Assembly (NCBI RefSeq): GCF_000708885.1
Contig: NZ_JEOE01000003.1
Location: 123,378-187,377 of the forward strand
Source of the DNA: Cellulomonas sp. HZM
GTDB lineage: Bacteria > Actinomycetota > Actinomycetes > Actinomycetales > Cellulomonadaceae
Direction: 5' to 3'
DNA: 64,000 bases
Under the pieces are notes generated by a model. That model made no database searches. It was given only the letters and a program-made list of their open reading frames with translations, and was not told the origin of the DNA. Made by a program: the position numbers and the translations under genes. Positions 18,599 through 28,739 of the stretch are shown here, piece by piece; positions within the stretch are counted from its first letter, which is position 1, and every line of letters begins with the position of its first letter.

Positions 18599-18612
18599 AG
18601 AGAGCGCTCTAC
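18599..18612. promoter_or_regulatory. Second, imperfect LacI-type operator upstream of the GH55 gene
   Basis: AGAGAGCGCTCTAC matches the 14-bp palindrome at 12 positions (perfect inner 10 bp at 18601-18610). Its centre is 51 bp from the first operator, about five helical turns, a spacing that suits cooperative binding or looping. Confidence 0.55.
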
Positions 18613-18729
18613 GTCGATGCAGAACCGACACCTTGCGATCGGACATGACCGGCAAATCGTGCGTCCTTGCAGTTCAGCACGGTGTCGGGTGCTTGCAGGT
18701 GCACGTCCGGCGTGGACGAGGCACCCGGC

Positions 18730-18761
18730 CGGCGGCGCGGAGCCGGAGCCCCGCGCCGCCG
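18730..18761 (-). terminator. Hairpin downstream of the GH-A hydrolase gene
   Basis: An 11-bp stem CGGCGGCGCGG/CCGCGCCGCCG with a 10-nt loop, 20 bp past the stop of the gene ending at 18782. The remainder of the 18475-18781 gap holds the two operators and the GH55 promoter region; I see no gene in it. Confidence 0.6.
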
Positions 18762-18780
18762 CTGGTGTCATCCCGCCCGG

Positions 18781-19669
18781 GTCATCGTGCCCGGGTCTTG
18801 ATCGTGACCTTCTTGGAGGTCGTGGTCGTGATCACCGACGACTTCTTCGGCACGAACTTCGCCTGCACCTTCACGGACTTGCCGTACTTCTTGGCCAGCT
18901 TCACCGTCACCGACGACTTCGACGAGGACAGCTTCACCGAGGTGACCTTCTTGCCGTTCACGAACACCTGCACCGTGCCCGCAGCCCGCTTGCCGTTGTC
19001 CAGCTTGCCGACGCTGACCTTCACCACCGGACGGGTGCCCTTCACGAACGACTTGCCCGACACCTTCACCGACGTCACCTTCGCCTTGGCCACCTTCACC
19101 GTGACCCACGCCGACGTCGACGACGCGTGCGTCCCCGAACCCGCGAACACCGCACGCACCTTGTGCGTACCGACCTTCAGCTTCGAGCTCGAGACCCGCA
19201 CCACACCACCAGACAGCTTCACCTTGCCGCCCAGCTTCTTGGCACCGTCGTAGAACTGCACCGAACCCGCCGGCACACCAGCAGCCTTCGCAGCCGAGAC
19301 CGTCACCTTGACCGTGACCTTCTTGCCGTACGGCACCTTCACCGCCGACACCTTCACGACCGACCGCGTCGAGGCCTTGGCGACCACCAGCGACCGCGAG
19401 ACCGTCACCTTCGAGACAGCCCCACGAGCCGAGACCGACTGCGAACCCACAGCCTTCGCCGTCAACGACGCCGAGACCGCACCCGAGGACGACGCCGTCA
19501 CCGTCACGCTCGACGAACCCAACGCGACCGCGACCTTCTCACCCTTGGCGAACCCGGCACCCGACACCTTCACCACCGAACCGAACTGCACCGAACCCGG
19601 CACCACCAACGACGGGTGATACACCACCGGGTCAGTCCCAGGGTCAGTGCCCGGGTCCGTACCCGGGTC
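18781..19669. repeat. 0.89 kb identical repeat, copy B (C-terminal module of the GH-A gene)
   Basis: Partner of 14583-15471 in direct orientation, 4198 bp apart. It covers the stop codon, the complete Ig-like C-terminal module and the start of the GTDPG linker. Sequence outside the repeat (terminators, catalytic domains) is unrelated, so the identity is confined to this module. Confidence 0.92.
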
Positions 19670-22516
19670 CGTCCCAGGATCCGTACCCGGGTCGGTCCCA
19701 GGGTCCGTACCCGGGTCCGTGCCCGGGTCCGTGCCCGGGTCAGTCCCAGGGTCAGTGCCCGGGCCGGTCGAACCCGTCGCCAGGACGCGCATCTCGAAGA
19801 TCGACCACCCGTACGCGGTGCCGCGGGCGATCCCCTTCATCCGCACGAACTTCCCGGTGACGGGCGCGAACGAGTGCGTCACGGTCGCGGGGAACTGCGA
19901 CAGCACCTGGTCACGCACCTGTGTGGCCGTCGTCCAGTGCTCGCCGTCGGACGACACCTCGATGTCGTACGACTTGCCGTACGCGCCCTCCCACTGGATG
20001 GTCACCGCGCACACCTGCTGCTCGTGCGTCAGCTCGACCTGCAGCCACTCGTCGTCCTTGCCCGCGTAGGCGTGCGAGGCGTCGAGCGCCGAGCCCCAGC
20101 GCGGGGTGTTCTCGTCCTGCGCGTACACGCCGTCCACGGCGAACAGTGCCTGACGGTCGTGGTTGACCGTGTCCTGCTCGCTCGACGCCGTCGCGGTCGC
20201 GCCGGCCGTGACGTCGGTCGAGCAGCCCTCGGGCAGGGTCGTCGGCTGGTCGCCGTCGCCCGTCTCGAAGACCTGCAGCTCGTAGAGCGAGTACCCCCAC
20301 TGCGTACCGCGGGCGATGCCCTGCAGCTTGACGTAGCGCGCGTCCACGGGCGCGAACGTGTGCTGCACCCACGCCGGGAAGGACGTCAGGGTCTGCGCCC
20401 GGACCTGCGACGCCGTGGTCCAGTGCTCACCGTCCGTCGAGACGAGGATGTCGTACGACTTGCCGTACGCGCCCTCCCACGCGAGCTTCACGCGGTCGAT
20501 CGAGTACGTCTGGCCGAGGTCGACCTGGAGCCACTCGTCGTCACGGCCGGCCCAGTTGTTGGCGGCGTCGACGAACGAGCCCCACTTGGTGCCCATGTTG
20601 CCGTCGACCGCGTTGGAGGCCGCGAACTGCGCGTTCGCCGACGACGTCGCAGTCTTGTGCAGCGCGAGGTTGGTCGACGAGTCGGCGACGAGCACGGAGC
20701 GCGTCTCGATGCCGACGTTGCCGTGGCCGTCGCGAGCCTCGACGTAGACCTTCCACACGCCCGGCGTCTGGGGCGCGGTGACCTTGAAGGTTCCCGGACC
20801 CGTCGCGGTGGCGTTCGCGGCCGACAGCGCCGAGACGCCGTTCGCGTAGTTGCCCGACAGCTCGACGGAGTACGTGATGGGATCGCCGTCGGGGTCCGTC
20901 GCGGCCGACGAGACCGTGAACGTCCCGCCGGGCTCGACGTTGCCGCTCGGCACCGTCATCGAGGAGATCACCGGCGGCTGGTTGGCCGTGGCCGCAGGAC
21001 CGCCGTACGCCTTCGCGATCGCGTAGTACCCGAGCCGCTTCTCGCCGCCCGTCAGGACGTTGAGCCAGACGCCGCCCATGTCCTTCTCGATGCCGAAGTG
21101 GAACAGCGTCGCGCCGAGCGCCTGTCCCGGGTGCGCCGTGACCTGGGCCCACGCGTGCGTGTAGCCGTCGGCCTTCTCGACGTCGGTCGGCTCGGTGGGG
21201 ATGCCGTTGGCGTCGTCGGGGACCTCCCACTCGCCGTCGGGCCCGCCCTCGGTCACGACGTACGGCTTGCCGTAGTCGCCCGCGACCCAGGCGTCGTGCA
21301 CGCCACCGATCGCACCGTAGGAGTTGACCGCCAGCAGGTCGAGCGAGGGCGTGCTCGCCTTGTAGTACTTCCACGCGCCGACGTACGCGTCGGTCGAGGT
21401 GACCGGGTGCGTCGTGTCGACCGACTTGGCCGCCTGGACGGCCTTCTCGATGAACGACGCGTACGCGTACCGCTCGGCCTCGAGCTTGGTCTCCGAGCCG
21501 CCGGCCACGCCCGGGCCGTAGCAGCTGTTCAGGCCGTTGATGGACTCGTTGCCGATGTCCCACATGAGCACGCCCGCGTTGTCCTTGTACTTCCCGACGT
21601 ACTTCTTGACGTCGCTGATCACGGCGTCGAGGTACGTCTGGTCGGACGCGCTCGGCGTCACGAAGTCGGGGCACCCGCCGCTGCCGGGGCCACCACCGGG
21701 CTGCACCCAGAAGCCTGCGATGACCTTGATGCCCTTGATCGCGGCGTGCGTGAGCAGCTTCTCGGAGGAGTCGTCGGTGCCCCACGTGCGGATCGTGTTG
21801 ACGCCCGCGGCGAGCAGCGTGTCGAGGTAGGAGTCGAGCTGCGCGTCGCTGATCGACGACGACGGTCCCCACGTGAGGCCCTTGACGAGGTACGGCGCCC
21901 CGCCGACCTGCAGCTGCCACGTGTCGTCGCCCGTCTTCACGACCGCGACCGGCTGCGCGTCGGGCACGTCGGCACCACGACCGTAGACCTCGACCTCGTA
22001 GAGCGAGTAGTTCCACGCGGTCGCGCGCGACGTCGCGGTCATCCGCACGTAGCGGGCCGCGGTCGTGTCGATGTCGATCGTGCGTCGGTAGTGGCCGGAG
22101 CTGGTCTGCTCGTCGGCCGCGGTCGAGGTGTAGACGTTCGTCCACGCCGTGCCGTCCGTCGAGAGCTCGACCACGTAGTCCTTGGCGCGCGCTGTCTCCC
22201 AGTCGAGCACGACGCGACTCACCTGCTGCACCGAGCCGAGGTCGACCGAGAGCCACTGCGGGTCGCCCGTGCTGCTCTGCCAGCGCGACGACAGGTTGCC
22301 GTCGACCGCCTCGCGTGCGAGGTAGGAGTTCTCGCCCGCTGTGCTCGACGCGGTCGCGCTCGCGCCCTGCGAGAGCAGGACGTACGACGGCGCGGCGCTC
22401 GCCGCGCTGCCGGTGGCGACGAGGCCTGCGGCGACGAGCGGGAGCGCCGCGATCGCGGCCGCGGCCCTGCGCCATCGTGGAGCCGTACGACCCCGGACGT
22501 GCGGGACGGTGGACAT
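18782..22516 (-). CDS. Secreted clan GH-A TIM-barrel glycoside hydrolase with three discoidin domains
   Basis: A 1244-residue protein. Domains: signal peptide (1-41); F5/8 domain 1 (about 43-183); TIM barrel (about 190-500); cadherin/PKD-like Ig domain starting NQPPVISSMTVP (about 508-605); F5/8 domains 2 (about 612-752) and 3 (about 765-912); GTDPG linker; Ig-like C-terminal module (about 963-1244). In the barrel, VLMWDIGNES (Glu near 322) is the expected acid/base and VVTEGGPDGEW (Glu near 422) the nucleophile. This arrangement fits GH5/GH2/GH72-like clan GH-A enzymes; the exact family and substrate are unsure. By context it acts on beta-glucan or another wall polymer. ATG 22516 opens the signal peptide; the open frame continues upstream antisense to lacI. 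Confidence 0.85.
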   Translation of the reverse strand: MSTVPHVRGRTAPRWRRAAAAIAALPLVAAGLVATGSAASAAPSYVLLSQGASATASSTAGENSYLAREAVDGNLSSRWQSSTGDPQWLSVDLGSVQQVSRVVLDWETARAKDYVVELSTDGTAWTNVYTSTAADEQTSSGHYRRTIDIDTTAARYVRMTATSRATAWNYSLYEVEVYGRGADVPDAQPVAVVKTGDDTWQLQVGGAPYLVKGLTWGPSSSISDAQLDSYLDTLLAAGVNTIRTWGTDDSSEKLLTHAAIKGIKVIAGFWVQPGGGPGSGGCPDFVTPSASDQTYLDAVISDVKKYVGKYKDNAGVLMWDIGNESINGLNSCYGPGVAGGSETKLEAERYAYASFIEKAVQAAKSVDTTHPVTSTDAYVGAWKYYKASTPSLDLLAVNSYGAIGGVHDAWVAGDYGKPYVVTEGGPDGEWEVPDDANGIPTEPTDVEKADGYTHAWAQVTAHPGQALGATLFHFGIEKDMGGVWLNVLTGGEKRLGYYAIAKAYGGPAATANQPPVISSMTVPSGNVEPGGTFTVSSAATDPDGDPITYSVELSGNYANGVSALSAANATATGPGTFKVTAPQTPGVWKVYVEARDGHGNVGIETRSVLVADSSTNLALHKTATSSANAQFAASNAVDGNMGTKWGSFVDAANNWAGRDDEWLQVDLGQTYSIDRVKLAWEGAYGKSYDILVSTDGEHWTTASQVRAQTLTSFPAWVQHTFAPVDARYVKLQGIARGTQWGYSLYELQVFETGDGDQPTTLPEGCSTDVTAGATATASSEQDTVNHDRQALFAVDGVYAQDENTPRWGSALDASHAYAGKDDEWLQVELTHEQQVCAVTIQWEGAYGKSYDIEVSSDGEHWTTATQVRDQVLSQFPATVTHSFAPVTGKFVRMKGIARGTAYGWSIFEMRVLATGSTGPGTDPGTDPGTDPGTDPGTDPGTDPGTDPGTDPGTDPGTDPGTDPVVYHPSLVVPGSVQFGSVVKVSGAGFAKGEKVAVALGSSSVTVTASSSGAVSASLTAKAVGSQSVSARGAVSKVTVSRSLVVAKASTRSVVKVSAVKVPYGKKVTVKVTVSAAKAAGVPAGSVQFYDGAKKLGGKVKLSGGVVRVSSSKLKVGTHKVRAVFAGSGTHASSTSAWVTVKVAKAKVTSVKVSGKSFVKGTRPVVKVSVGKLDNGKRAAGTVQVFVNGKKVTSVKLSSSKSSVTVKLAKKYGKSVKVQAKFVPKKSSVITTTTSKKVTIKTRAR
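19629..19762 (-). repeat. GTDPG linker-coding tandem repeat (GH-A gene)
   Basis: About eleven 12-bp Gly-Thr-Asp-Pro units, longer than the matching linker in the GH55 gene. The first 3-4 units belong to the identical 0.89 kb block; the later units diverge in number and wobble bases. Confidence 0.85.
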
Positions 22517-22593
22517 GGGTGCCTCCTTCGTCCGGTCGTCGTCGACCGGCGCAGTACTCGTCGTCGAGCTGTGACGGAGCGGTCTCCGTCGAC

Positions 22594-22611
22594 CCAGAGA
22601 GCGCTCTCTGG
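22594..22611. promoter_or_regulatory. LacI-type operator between the GH-A gene and lacI
   Basis: A perfect 18-bp palindrome, CCAGAGAGCGCTCTCTGG, 78 bp upstream of the GH-A start and 146 bp upstream of the divergent regulator. Its inner 14 bp equal the GH55 operator exactly. It is well placed to control the hydrolase and perhaps the regulator itself. Confidence 0.8.
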
Positions 22612-22756
22612 CTGCCGGGAGTATGCCGACGGCCGCCTGGCCGGGGCAAGCACCGCGCCCGACCGTCCTCCGATCGGGTGCACGCAGATGCGGACGACCC
22701 GGGCAAACCTGCGCGCCGGGCCCCGCGGCGAGCCACCACGGCGATACCGTGCGCGG

Positions 22757-23800
22757 ATGCAGGACCAGCCCCCCGCACCCCGCGTGAGCACGCTCGAGGA
22801 CGTCGCGCTCGTCGCAGGGGTCTCGCGTGCCTCCGTGAGCCGCGTCGTCAACGGCAAGCCGGGCGTCGCCGAGCACATCGTCGACGCCGTCAATGCGGCC
22901 ATCGCCCGCACCGGGTACGTGCCCAACCGCGCCGCACGCGCCCTCGTGACCCGACGGTCCGGGACCGTGCTCGTCGTCGTGTCCGGCACCGACACGTCGC
23001 GATCCGGGCCGTGGGGACCGGGCGAGGTGCTCGCGGACCCGTTCTTCGGACGCCTCGCGGGCGGGCTCATGAGCTCGCTCGCACCACGCGACGTGCACCC
23101 GGTGCTCATGCTCGCCGTGACCGACGACGACCACGCGCGCGTGGTGTCGTACGTGCGCGAGGGCTCGGCCGACGGCGTGCTGCTCGTCTCCGCACAGGCC
23201 GGCGACCCGCTGCCCCAGCTCCTGACGGACGCGGCGCTCCCGGTCGTGCTGTTCTCGCGCCCGGACCACCCGCTGGCGCTGTCGTACGTGGACGTGAACA
23301 ACCGGGCGGGCGGCGCGATGGCGGCGCGGCGGCTCGTGGAGCGCGGGTGCCGCTCGGTCGGGATCATCACCGGCCCGCTCGACATCCCCGGCGCCGAGGA
23401 CCGGCTCGTGGGGTTCCGCGAGGCCATGGCGGACCACGGGGTCGCGTTCGTCCCGACCGCCGCCGGCACCTTCTCGGTCGAGAGCGGGAGCGCGGCGATG
23501 GGCGAGCTCCTCGACCAGGGCGTCGACGGCGTGTTCGCCTCGAACGACAACATGGCCGTGGGCGCGATCCTCGCGGCGCAGGACCGCGGGCTGACGGTGC
23601 CCGACGACGTCGCTGTGGTCGGTTTCGACGACAGCACCTCGGCGCTCATGTGCCGGCCCGCGCTGACGACCGTGCGCCAGCCGATCGAGACCATGGCCGC
23701 CGAGATGGCCGGGCTGCTGCTCGAACGGCTCGAGGACCCCGACATGCGGCCCAGGGCTGCCATCTTCGACCCGACGCTGGTCGAGCGCGGGTCGGCCTGA
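22757..23800 (+). CDS. LacI-family transcriptional regulator
   Basis: A 347-residue repressor. The N-terminal HTH is STLEDVALVAGVSRASVSRVVNG (residues about 10-32) with hinge helix VPNRAARALVTRR. The periplasmic-binding-protein-like effector domain follows, ending in VVGFDDSTSALMCRPALTTVRQP, typical of the family. It is divergent from the GH-A hydrolase, with the 18-bp palindrome between them; the same motif lies before the GH55 gene. It most likely represses both until a wall-derived oligosaccharide such as laminaribiose is present; the effector is a guess. Confidence 0.92.
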   Translation: MQDQPPAPRVSTLEDVALVAGVSRASVSRVVNGKPGVAEHIVDAVNAAIARTGYVPNRAARALVTRRSGTVLVVVSGTDTSRSGPWGPGEVLADPFFGRLAGGLMSSLAPRDVHPVLMLAVTDDDHARVVSYVREGSADGVLLVSAQAGDPLPQLLTDAALPVVLFSRPDHPLALSYVDVNNRAGGAMAARRLVERGCRSVGIITGPLDIPGAEDRLVGFREAMADHGVAFVPTAAGTFSVESGSAAMGELLDQGVDGVFASNDNMAVGAILAAQDRGLTVPDDVAVVGFDDSTSALMCRPALTTVRQPIETMAAEMAGLLLERLEDPDMRPRAAIFDPTLVERGSA

Positions 23801-23835
23801 CGTCCGGGGCGGACCTGCCGTGCGGATCGCTTATT

Positions 23836-23854
23836 GCGAACTGCTATCGTTATC
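23836..23854 (+). promoter_or_regulatory. Zur-like box before znuACB
   Basis: GCGAACTGCTATCGTTATC, AT-rich relative to its surroundings, ending 3 bp before the znuA ATG. It matches the site before the zinc-free ribosomal operon (48570-48588) at 14 of 19 positions. No ribosome-binding site separates it from the ATG, so znuA may be leaderless with the operator over the promoter. Confidence 0.65.
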
Positions 23855-23857
23855 GCC

Positions 23858-24793
23858 ATGCGAACGCGCCTCCTTGCCCCCGTCCTCGTCGTGACCGCCG
23901 TCCTCGCGGCCGGAGCGTGCTCGTCCTCCGGCTCGCCGGCCTCGTCCGGCTCGTCGGGAGCCACGGGGAGCGACCGCCTGCGGGTCGTCGCCTCGACCAA
24001 CGTGTACGGCGACGTCGTCGAGCAGGTCGGCAAGGACCTCGTGGACGTGACGTCGATCGTCGACGACCCGTCGGCCGACCCGCACTCGTACGAGGCGAGC
24101 GCGCGCACGCAGCTCGCGTTGTCGAAGGCGGACCTCGTCGTGGAGAACGGCGGCGGCTACGACGACTTCGTCGACACCATGCTCTCGGCCCTCGACGACC
24201 GGCCGCCGGTCGTGAACGCGGTGGACGTCTCTGGCAAGCAGGCCGCTGCCGGCGAGGAGCTCAACGAGCACGTCTGGTACGACGTCCCGACGGTGCGCAA
24301 GGTCGCGGCACGGATCGGTGACGAGCTGGCCGAGCTGGTCCCCGAGCACGCCGACGAGGTGCGGGCGAACGTCACCGCGTTCGACCAGCGGCTGCAGGGC
24401 GTCGAGGACGCGACGGCGGACCTGAAGGCCGCGCACGAGGGCGCCCCCGTCGCGATCACCGAGCCCGTGCCGCTGTACCTGCTCGCGAACGCCGGGCTCG
24501 TCGACCGCACGCCCGAGGAGTTCTCCGAGGCCATCGAGGAGGAGACCGACGTGCCGCCGGCCGTGCTGCGCGAGACGCTCGCACTGTTCTCCTCGCGCCA
24601 GGTCGACGCGCTCGTCTACAACGAGCAGACGACCGGCGCGCAGACCGAGGCGGTGCTCGCGGCGGCGAAGGCCGCGCACGTGCCGGTGGTCCCTGTCACC
24701 GAGACGCTGCCGAAGGGCACAGACTACGTGTCGTGGATGACCGCGAACGTGGAGGCGCTCAGCACGGCGCTGAGCACGGCGCCGACCCGGTGA
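23858..24793 (+). CDS. znuA: Zinc (or manganese) ABC transporter substrate-binding lipoprotein
   Basis: A 311-residue cluster A-I metal-binding lipoprotein. The lipobox LAAGACSS is followed by a Ser/Gly linker. Metal ligands can be placed in DDPSADPHSYE (His), ELNEHVWYDVP (His), the segment around AITEPVPLYLL where the usual His/Glu appears as Glu, and the C-terminal ALVYNEQTTGAQ (Glu/Asp region). The His-rich loop common in ZnuA is reduced. It is first gene of znuA-znuC-znuB, coupled by GTGA and ATGA overlaps. The upstream Zur-like box supports zinc as substrate. Confidence 0.88.
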   Translation: MRTRLLAPVLVVTAVLAAGACSSSGSPASSGSSGATGSDRLRVVASTNVYGDVVEQVGKDLVDVTSIVDDPSADPHSYEASARTQLALSKADLVVENGGGYDDFVDTMLSALDDRPPVVNAVDVSGKQAAAGEELNEHVWYDVPTVRKVAARIGDELAELVPEHADEVRANVTAFDQRLQGVEDATADLKAAHEGAPVAITEPVPLYLLANAGLVDRTPEEFSEAIEEETDVPPAVLRETLALFSSRQVDALVYNEQTTGAQTEAVLAAAKAAHVPVVPVTETLPKGTDYVSWMTANVEALSTALSTAPTR

Positions 24794-25596
24794 GTGCCGC
24801 ACCCGAGAGCGCCCCGCTCGACCTGCGCAGCGCCACGCTGTCCTACGGCGAGCGCACCGTCTGGTCCGGACTCGACCTGCGGCTCGCACGCGGCGAGTTC
24901 CTCACGGTGCTCGGGCCCAACGGCTCCGGCAAGACGAGCCTGCTGCGCACGATCCTGGGCCTGCAGCCGCTGACGTCGGGCGCGCTGTCGATCATGGGGC
25001 GGCCCGCCCGGCGCGGCAGCCGGGACGTCGGCTACATCCCGCAGCAGCGACTCATCGACCCCGCGACGCCCGTGCGTGCGCGCGACCTGGTGCGCATGGG
25101 CATCGACGGTGACCGCTGGGGACCCGGGCGCAGGTCGCACCGAGCCCGGGTCGACGAGCTGCTCGCGTCGGTCGGCGCGTCGGCGTACGCGGACGCACCC
25201 CTCGGGCTGCTGTCCGGCGGCGAGCAGCAGCGCGTGCGCATCGCGCAGGCGCTCGCGACGCAGCCCGCCATCCTGCTGTGCGACGAGCCCCTGCTCTCGC
25301 TCGACCTGCGTCACCAGCACGAGGTCACCGCGCTGATCGACCAGACGCGCCGCGCGACCGGCACCGCGGTGGTGTTCGTGACGCACGAGATCAACCCCGT
25401 GCTCCCTTACACCGACCGCGTGCTGTACCTGGCCCCGGCAGGCCACGCCGTGGGCTCCCCCGACGACGTGCTGACCTCGACGCACCTGTCCACGCTGTAC
25501 GGCACGCCCGTCGAGGTCCTGCGGTCGCAGGGCCGCGTCATCATCGTCGGCGGCGACGACGACCATCACCACCACCCCGACGAGGCCGACTCATGA
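24790..25596 (+). CDS. znuC: Zinc ABC transporter ATP-binding protein
   Basis: A 268-residue ABC ATPase: Walker A GPNGSGKTS, Q-loop near GYIPQQ, signature LLSGGEQQRVRIAQAL, Walker B ILLCDEPLLSLD and the switch His in VFVTHE. The C-terminus has a metal-binding HHHHP run among acidic residues, fitting a metal transporter. The GTG start at 24790 overlaps the znuA stop (GTGA). It energises uptake through the membrane protein encoded next. Confidence 0.92.
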   Translation: MSAAPESAPLDLRSATLSYGERTVWSGLDLRLARGEFLTVLGPNGSGKTSLLRTILGLQPLTSGALSIMGRPARRGSRDVGYIPQQRLIDPATPVRARDLVRMGIDGDRWGPGRRSHRARVDELLASVGASAYADAPLGLLSGGEQQRVRIAQALATQPAILLCDEPLLSLDLRHQHEVTALIDQTRRATGTAVVFVTHEINPVLPYTDRVLYLAPAGHAVGSPDDVLTSTHLSTLYGTPVEVLRSQGRVIIVGGDDDHHHHPDEADS

Positions 25597-26510
25597 GCAC
25601 CGCGCTGACCCTCGTGGCGGCCACCACCGGGACGTCGACCGGCGACGACTGGTGGCACCGCCTGTTCTCCTTCGAGGACTACGGCGAGCTGCTCGGGCTC
25701 GTGCACAACTCGCTGGTGGCCGGCGCCGTGCTCGGCCTGGTCGGCGGGCTCGTGGGCGTGTTCGTCATGCAGCGCGACCTCGCGTTCGCGGTGCACGGGA
25801 TCAGCGAGCTCTCGTTCGCGGGCGCGGCCGCCGCGCTGCTGTTCTCGGTCGACGTCGTCCTCGGCTCGGTGCTGGGATCGGTGCTCGCCGCGGTGGTGAT
25901 CGGGCTGCTGGGAACTCGCGCGCGCGACCGGAACTCGATCATCGGCGTGCTCATGCCGTTCGGCCTGGGCCTCGGCGTGCTGTGCCTGTCGCTGTACCCG
26001 GGACGCGCTGCGAACAAGTTCGGGCTGCTCACGGGCCAGATCGTCGCGGTCGACGACACCCGGCTCGGGCTGCTGGTCGCGATCTCCGCGGTCGTCGTCG
26101 CCGGGCTGCTGGTGATCTGGCGTCCCCTGACGTTCGCGAGCGTCGACCCCGACGTCGCGGCGGCCCGCGGGGTACCGACGCGAGCGCTGTCGTTCGCGTT
26201 CATGCTCCTGCTCGGGCTCGCGGTCGCGCTCGCCGTGCAGGTCGTCGGTGCGTTGCTCGTGCTCTCGCTGCTCATCACCCCGGCGGCGGCCGCGACGCGG
26301 ATCAGCGCGTCGCCCGTGTGGGTCCCGGTGCTGAGCGTGGTGTTCGCGGTGGGCAGCGCGGTCGGCGGCATCCTGCTCGCGCTGGGCGGCAACGTCCCGA
26401 TCAGCCCGTACGTCACCACGATCTCGTTCGCGATCTACGTGGTGTGCCGGCTCGTCGGGAACCGCCGCACACGGCGCGGCTGGTCGCGGCGGACGGTCAC
26501 CGCGGCCTGA
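25593..26510 (+). CDS. znuB: Zinc ABC transporter permease
   Basis: A 305-residue ABC-3 family membrane protein with about eight or nine helices. The family core is visible in FVMQRDLAFAVHGISELSFAGAA and LLVLSLLITPAAAATRIS. Its ATG overlaps the znuC stop (ATGA). The last 14 bases overlap the convergent galE. A basic C-terminal tail (RRTRRGWSRR) is cytoplasmic. Confidence 0.93.
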   Translation: MSTALTLVAATTGTSTGDDWWHRLFSFEDYGELLGLVHNSLVAGAVLGLVGGLVGVFVMQRDLAFAVHGISELSFAGAAAALLFSVDVVLGSVLGSVLAAVVIGLLGTRARDRNSIIGVLMPFGLGLGVLCLSLYPGRAANKFGLLTGQIVAVDDTRLGLLVAISAVVVAGLLVIWRPLTFASVDPDVAAARGVPTRALSFAFMLLLGLAVALAVQVVGALLVLSLLITPAAAATRISASPVWVPVLSVVFAVGSAVGGILLALGGNVPISPYVTTISFAIYVVCRLVGNRRTRRGWSRRTVTAA

Positions 26511-27482
26511 GCGCCCGCTGCCGCGCGTGCCAGTCAGACGCGACCATCTCGTCGAGGTCGTGCCGCATCTGCCAGCCCAGGTCGCGCGCCGCCGCCGCGC
26601 CGGACGCGACGATGCGCGCCGGGTCGCCGGGTCGCCGCGGGGCGACCTCCGGCTCGAACGGCACACCCGTGACGCGGGCGACCGCGCCCATGATCTGCCG
26701 CACCGACTGACCGTCGCCGCTGCCCAGGTTGTACGCCGGCTCGAGCGCCCGCCCCTCCTCGAGCGCCCGAGCCGCGGCGACGTGTGCCAAGGCGACGTCG
26801 CCGACGTGCACGTAGTCGCGCACGCACGTGCCGTCCGGGGTCGGGTAGTCGTCCCCGAAGATCGTGGGGGTCCGTCCGTCCGCGACCGCTCCCAGCGCGA
26901 GCGGGAACAGGTTGTGCGGGCTGGTGTCGACGACGGTCTCGTCGCCCGAGCCGACGACGTTGAAGTAGCGCAGCGCGGTGTGGCGCAGCGGGCGGTCGTC
27001 GTCGGCCGTCGCGGTGGCCTGGTCGCGCAGCAGCCACTCGCCCACCAGCTTGCTCTCGCCGTAGGGCGACTCGGGCGTCGTCGCCGTCGCCTCCGTCACC
27101 TGCTCGACGTCGGGCGTGCCGTAGACCGCGGCGGACGACGAGAAGACGACGGACCCCACGCCCGCGGCGGCCATCGCGGCGAGCACGCTCGCGGTGCCCG
27201 CGACGTTCTGCTCGTACGTGTGCAGCGGGCGCTGCACGCTCACGCCGGCGTACTTGAACGCCGCGAGGTGCACGACGCCCTCGACGCCGTGCGTGCGCAT
27301 CACGTCGGTGAGCGCGCCGGTCCCGAGCACGCTCGCACGCACGAGGGGCACGCCCCTCGGCACGAACGACGCGTGGCCGCTCGACAGGTCGTCGACGACG
27401 ACCGCGTCGATCCCCTGCCCGACGAACGCCCGCACCACGTGCGCACCGATGTACCCGGCTCCCCCGGTCACGAGCCACGTGC

Positions 27483-27486
<4 letters not shown>
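26497..27486 (-). CDS. galE: UDP-glucose 4-epimerase
   Basis: A 329-residue extended SDR interconverting UDP-galactose and UDP-glucose with tightly bound NAD. The motifs TGGAGYIGAH at the N-terminus, SSSAAVYG with its catalytic Ser, and YGESK with the Tyr/Lys pair are intact. It is the last gene of the galactose operon, coupled to galK by an ATGA overlap, and overlaps the convergent znuB by 14 bp. Confidence 0.95.

Positions 27487-28735
<1,249 letters not shown>

Positions 28736-28739
<4 letters not shown>

Noticed and set aside
14583..19669. Long direct repeat considered as a transposon or integrated element boundary
   Set aside because: Repeat limits coincide with a protein module (stop codon to linker); no transposase, terminal inverted repeat or target duplication is seen.
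18023..23800. A plus-strand open frame of almost 1,900 codons running antisense through the GH-A gene into lacI
   Set aside because: Only the last 347 codons (lacI) have a recognisable protein; the rest is Arg/His/Pro-rich antisense sequence, a usual by-product of 74% GC codon bias.
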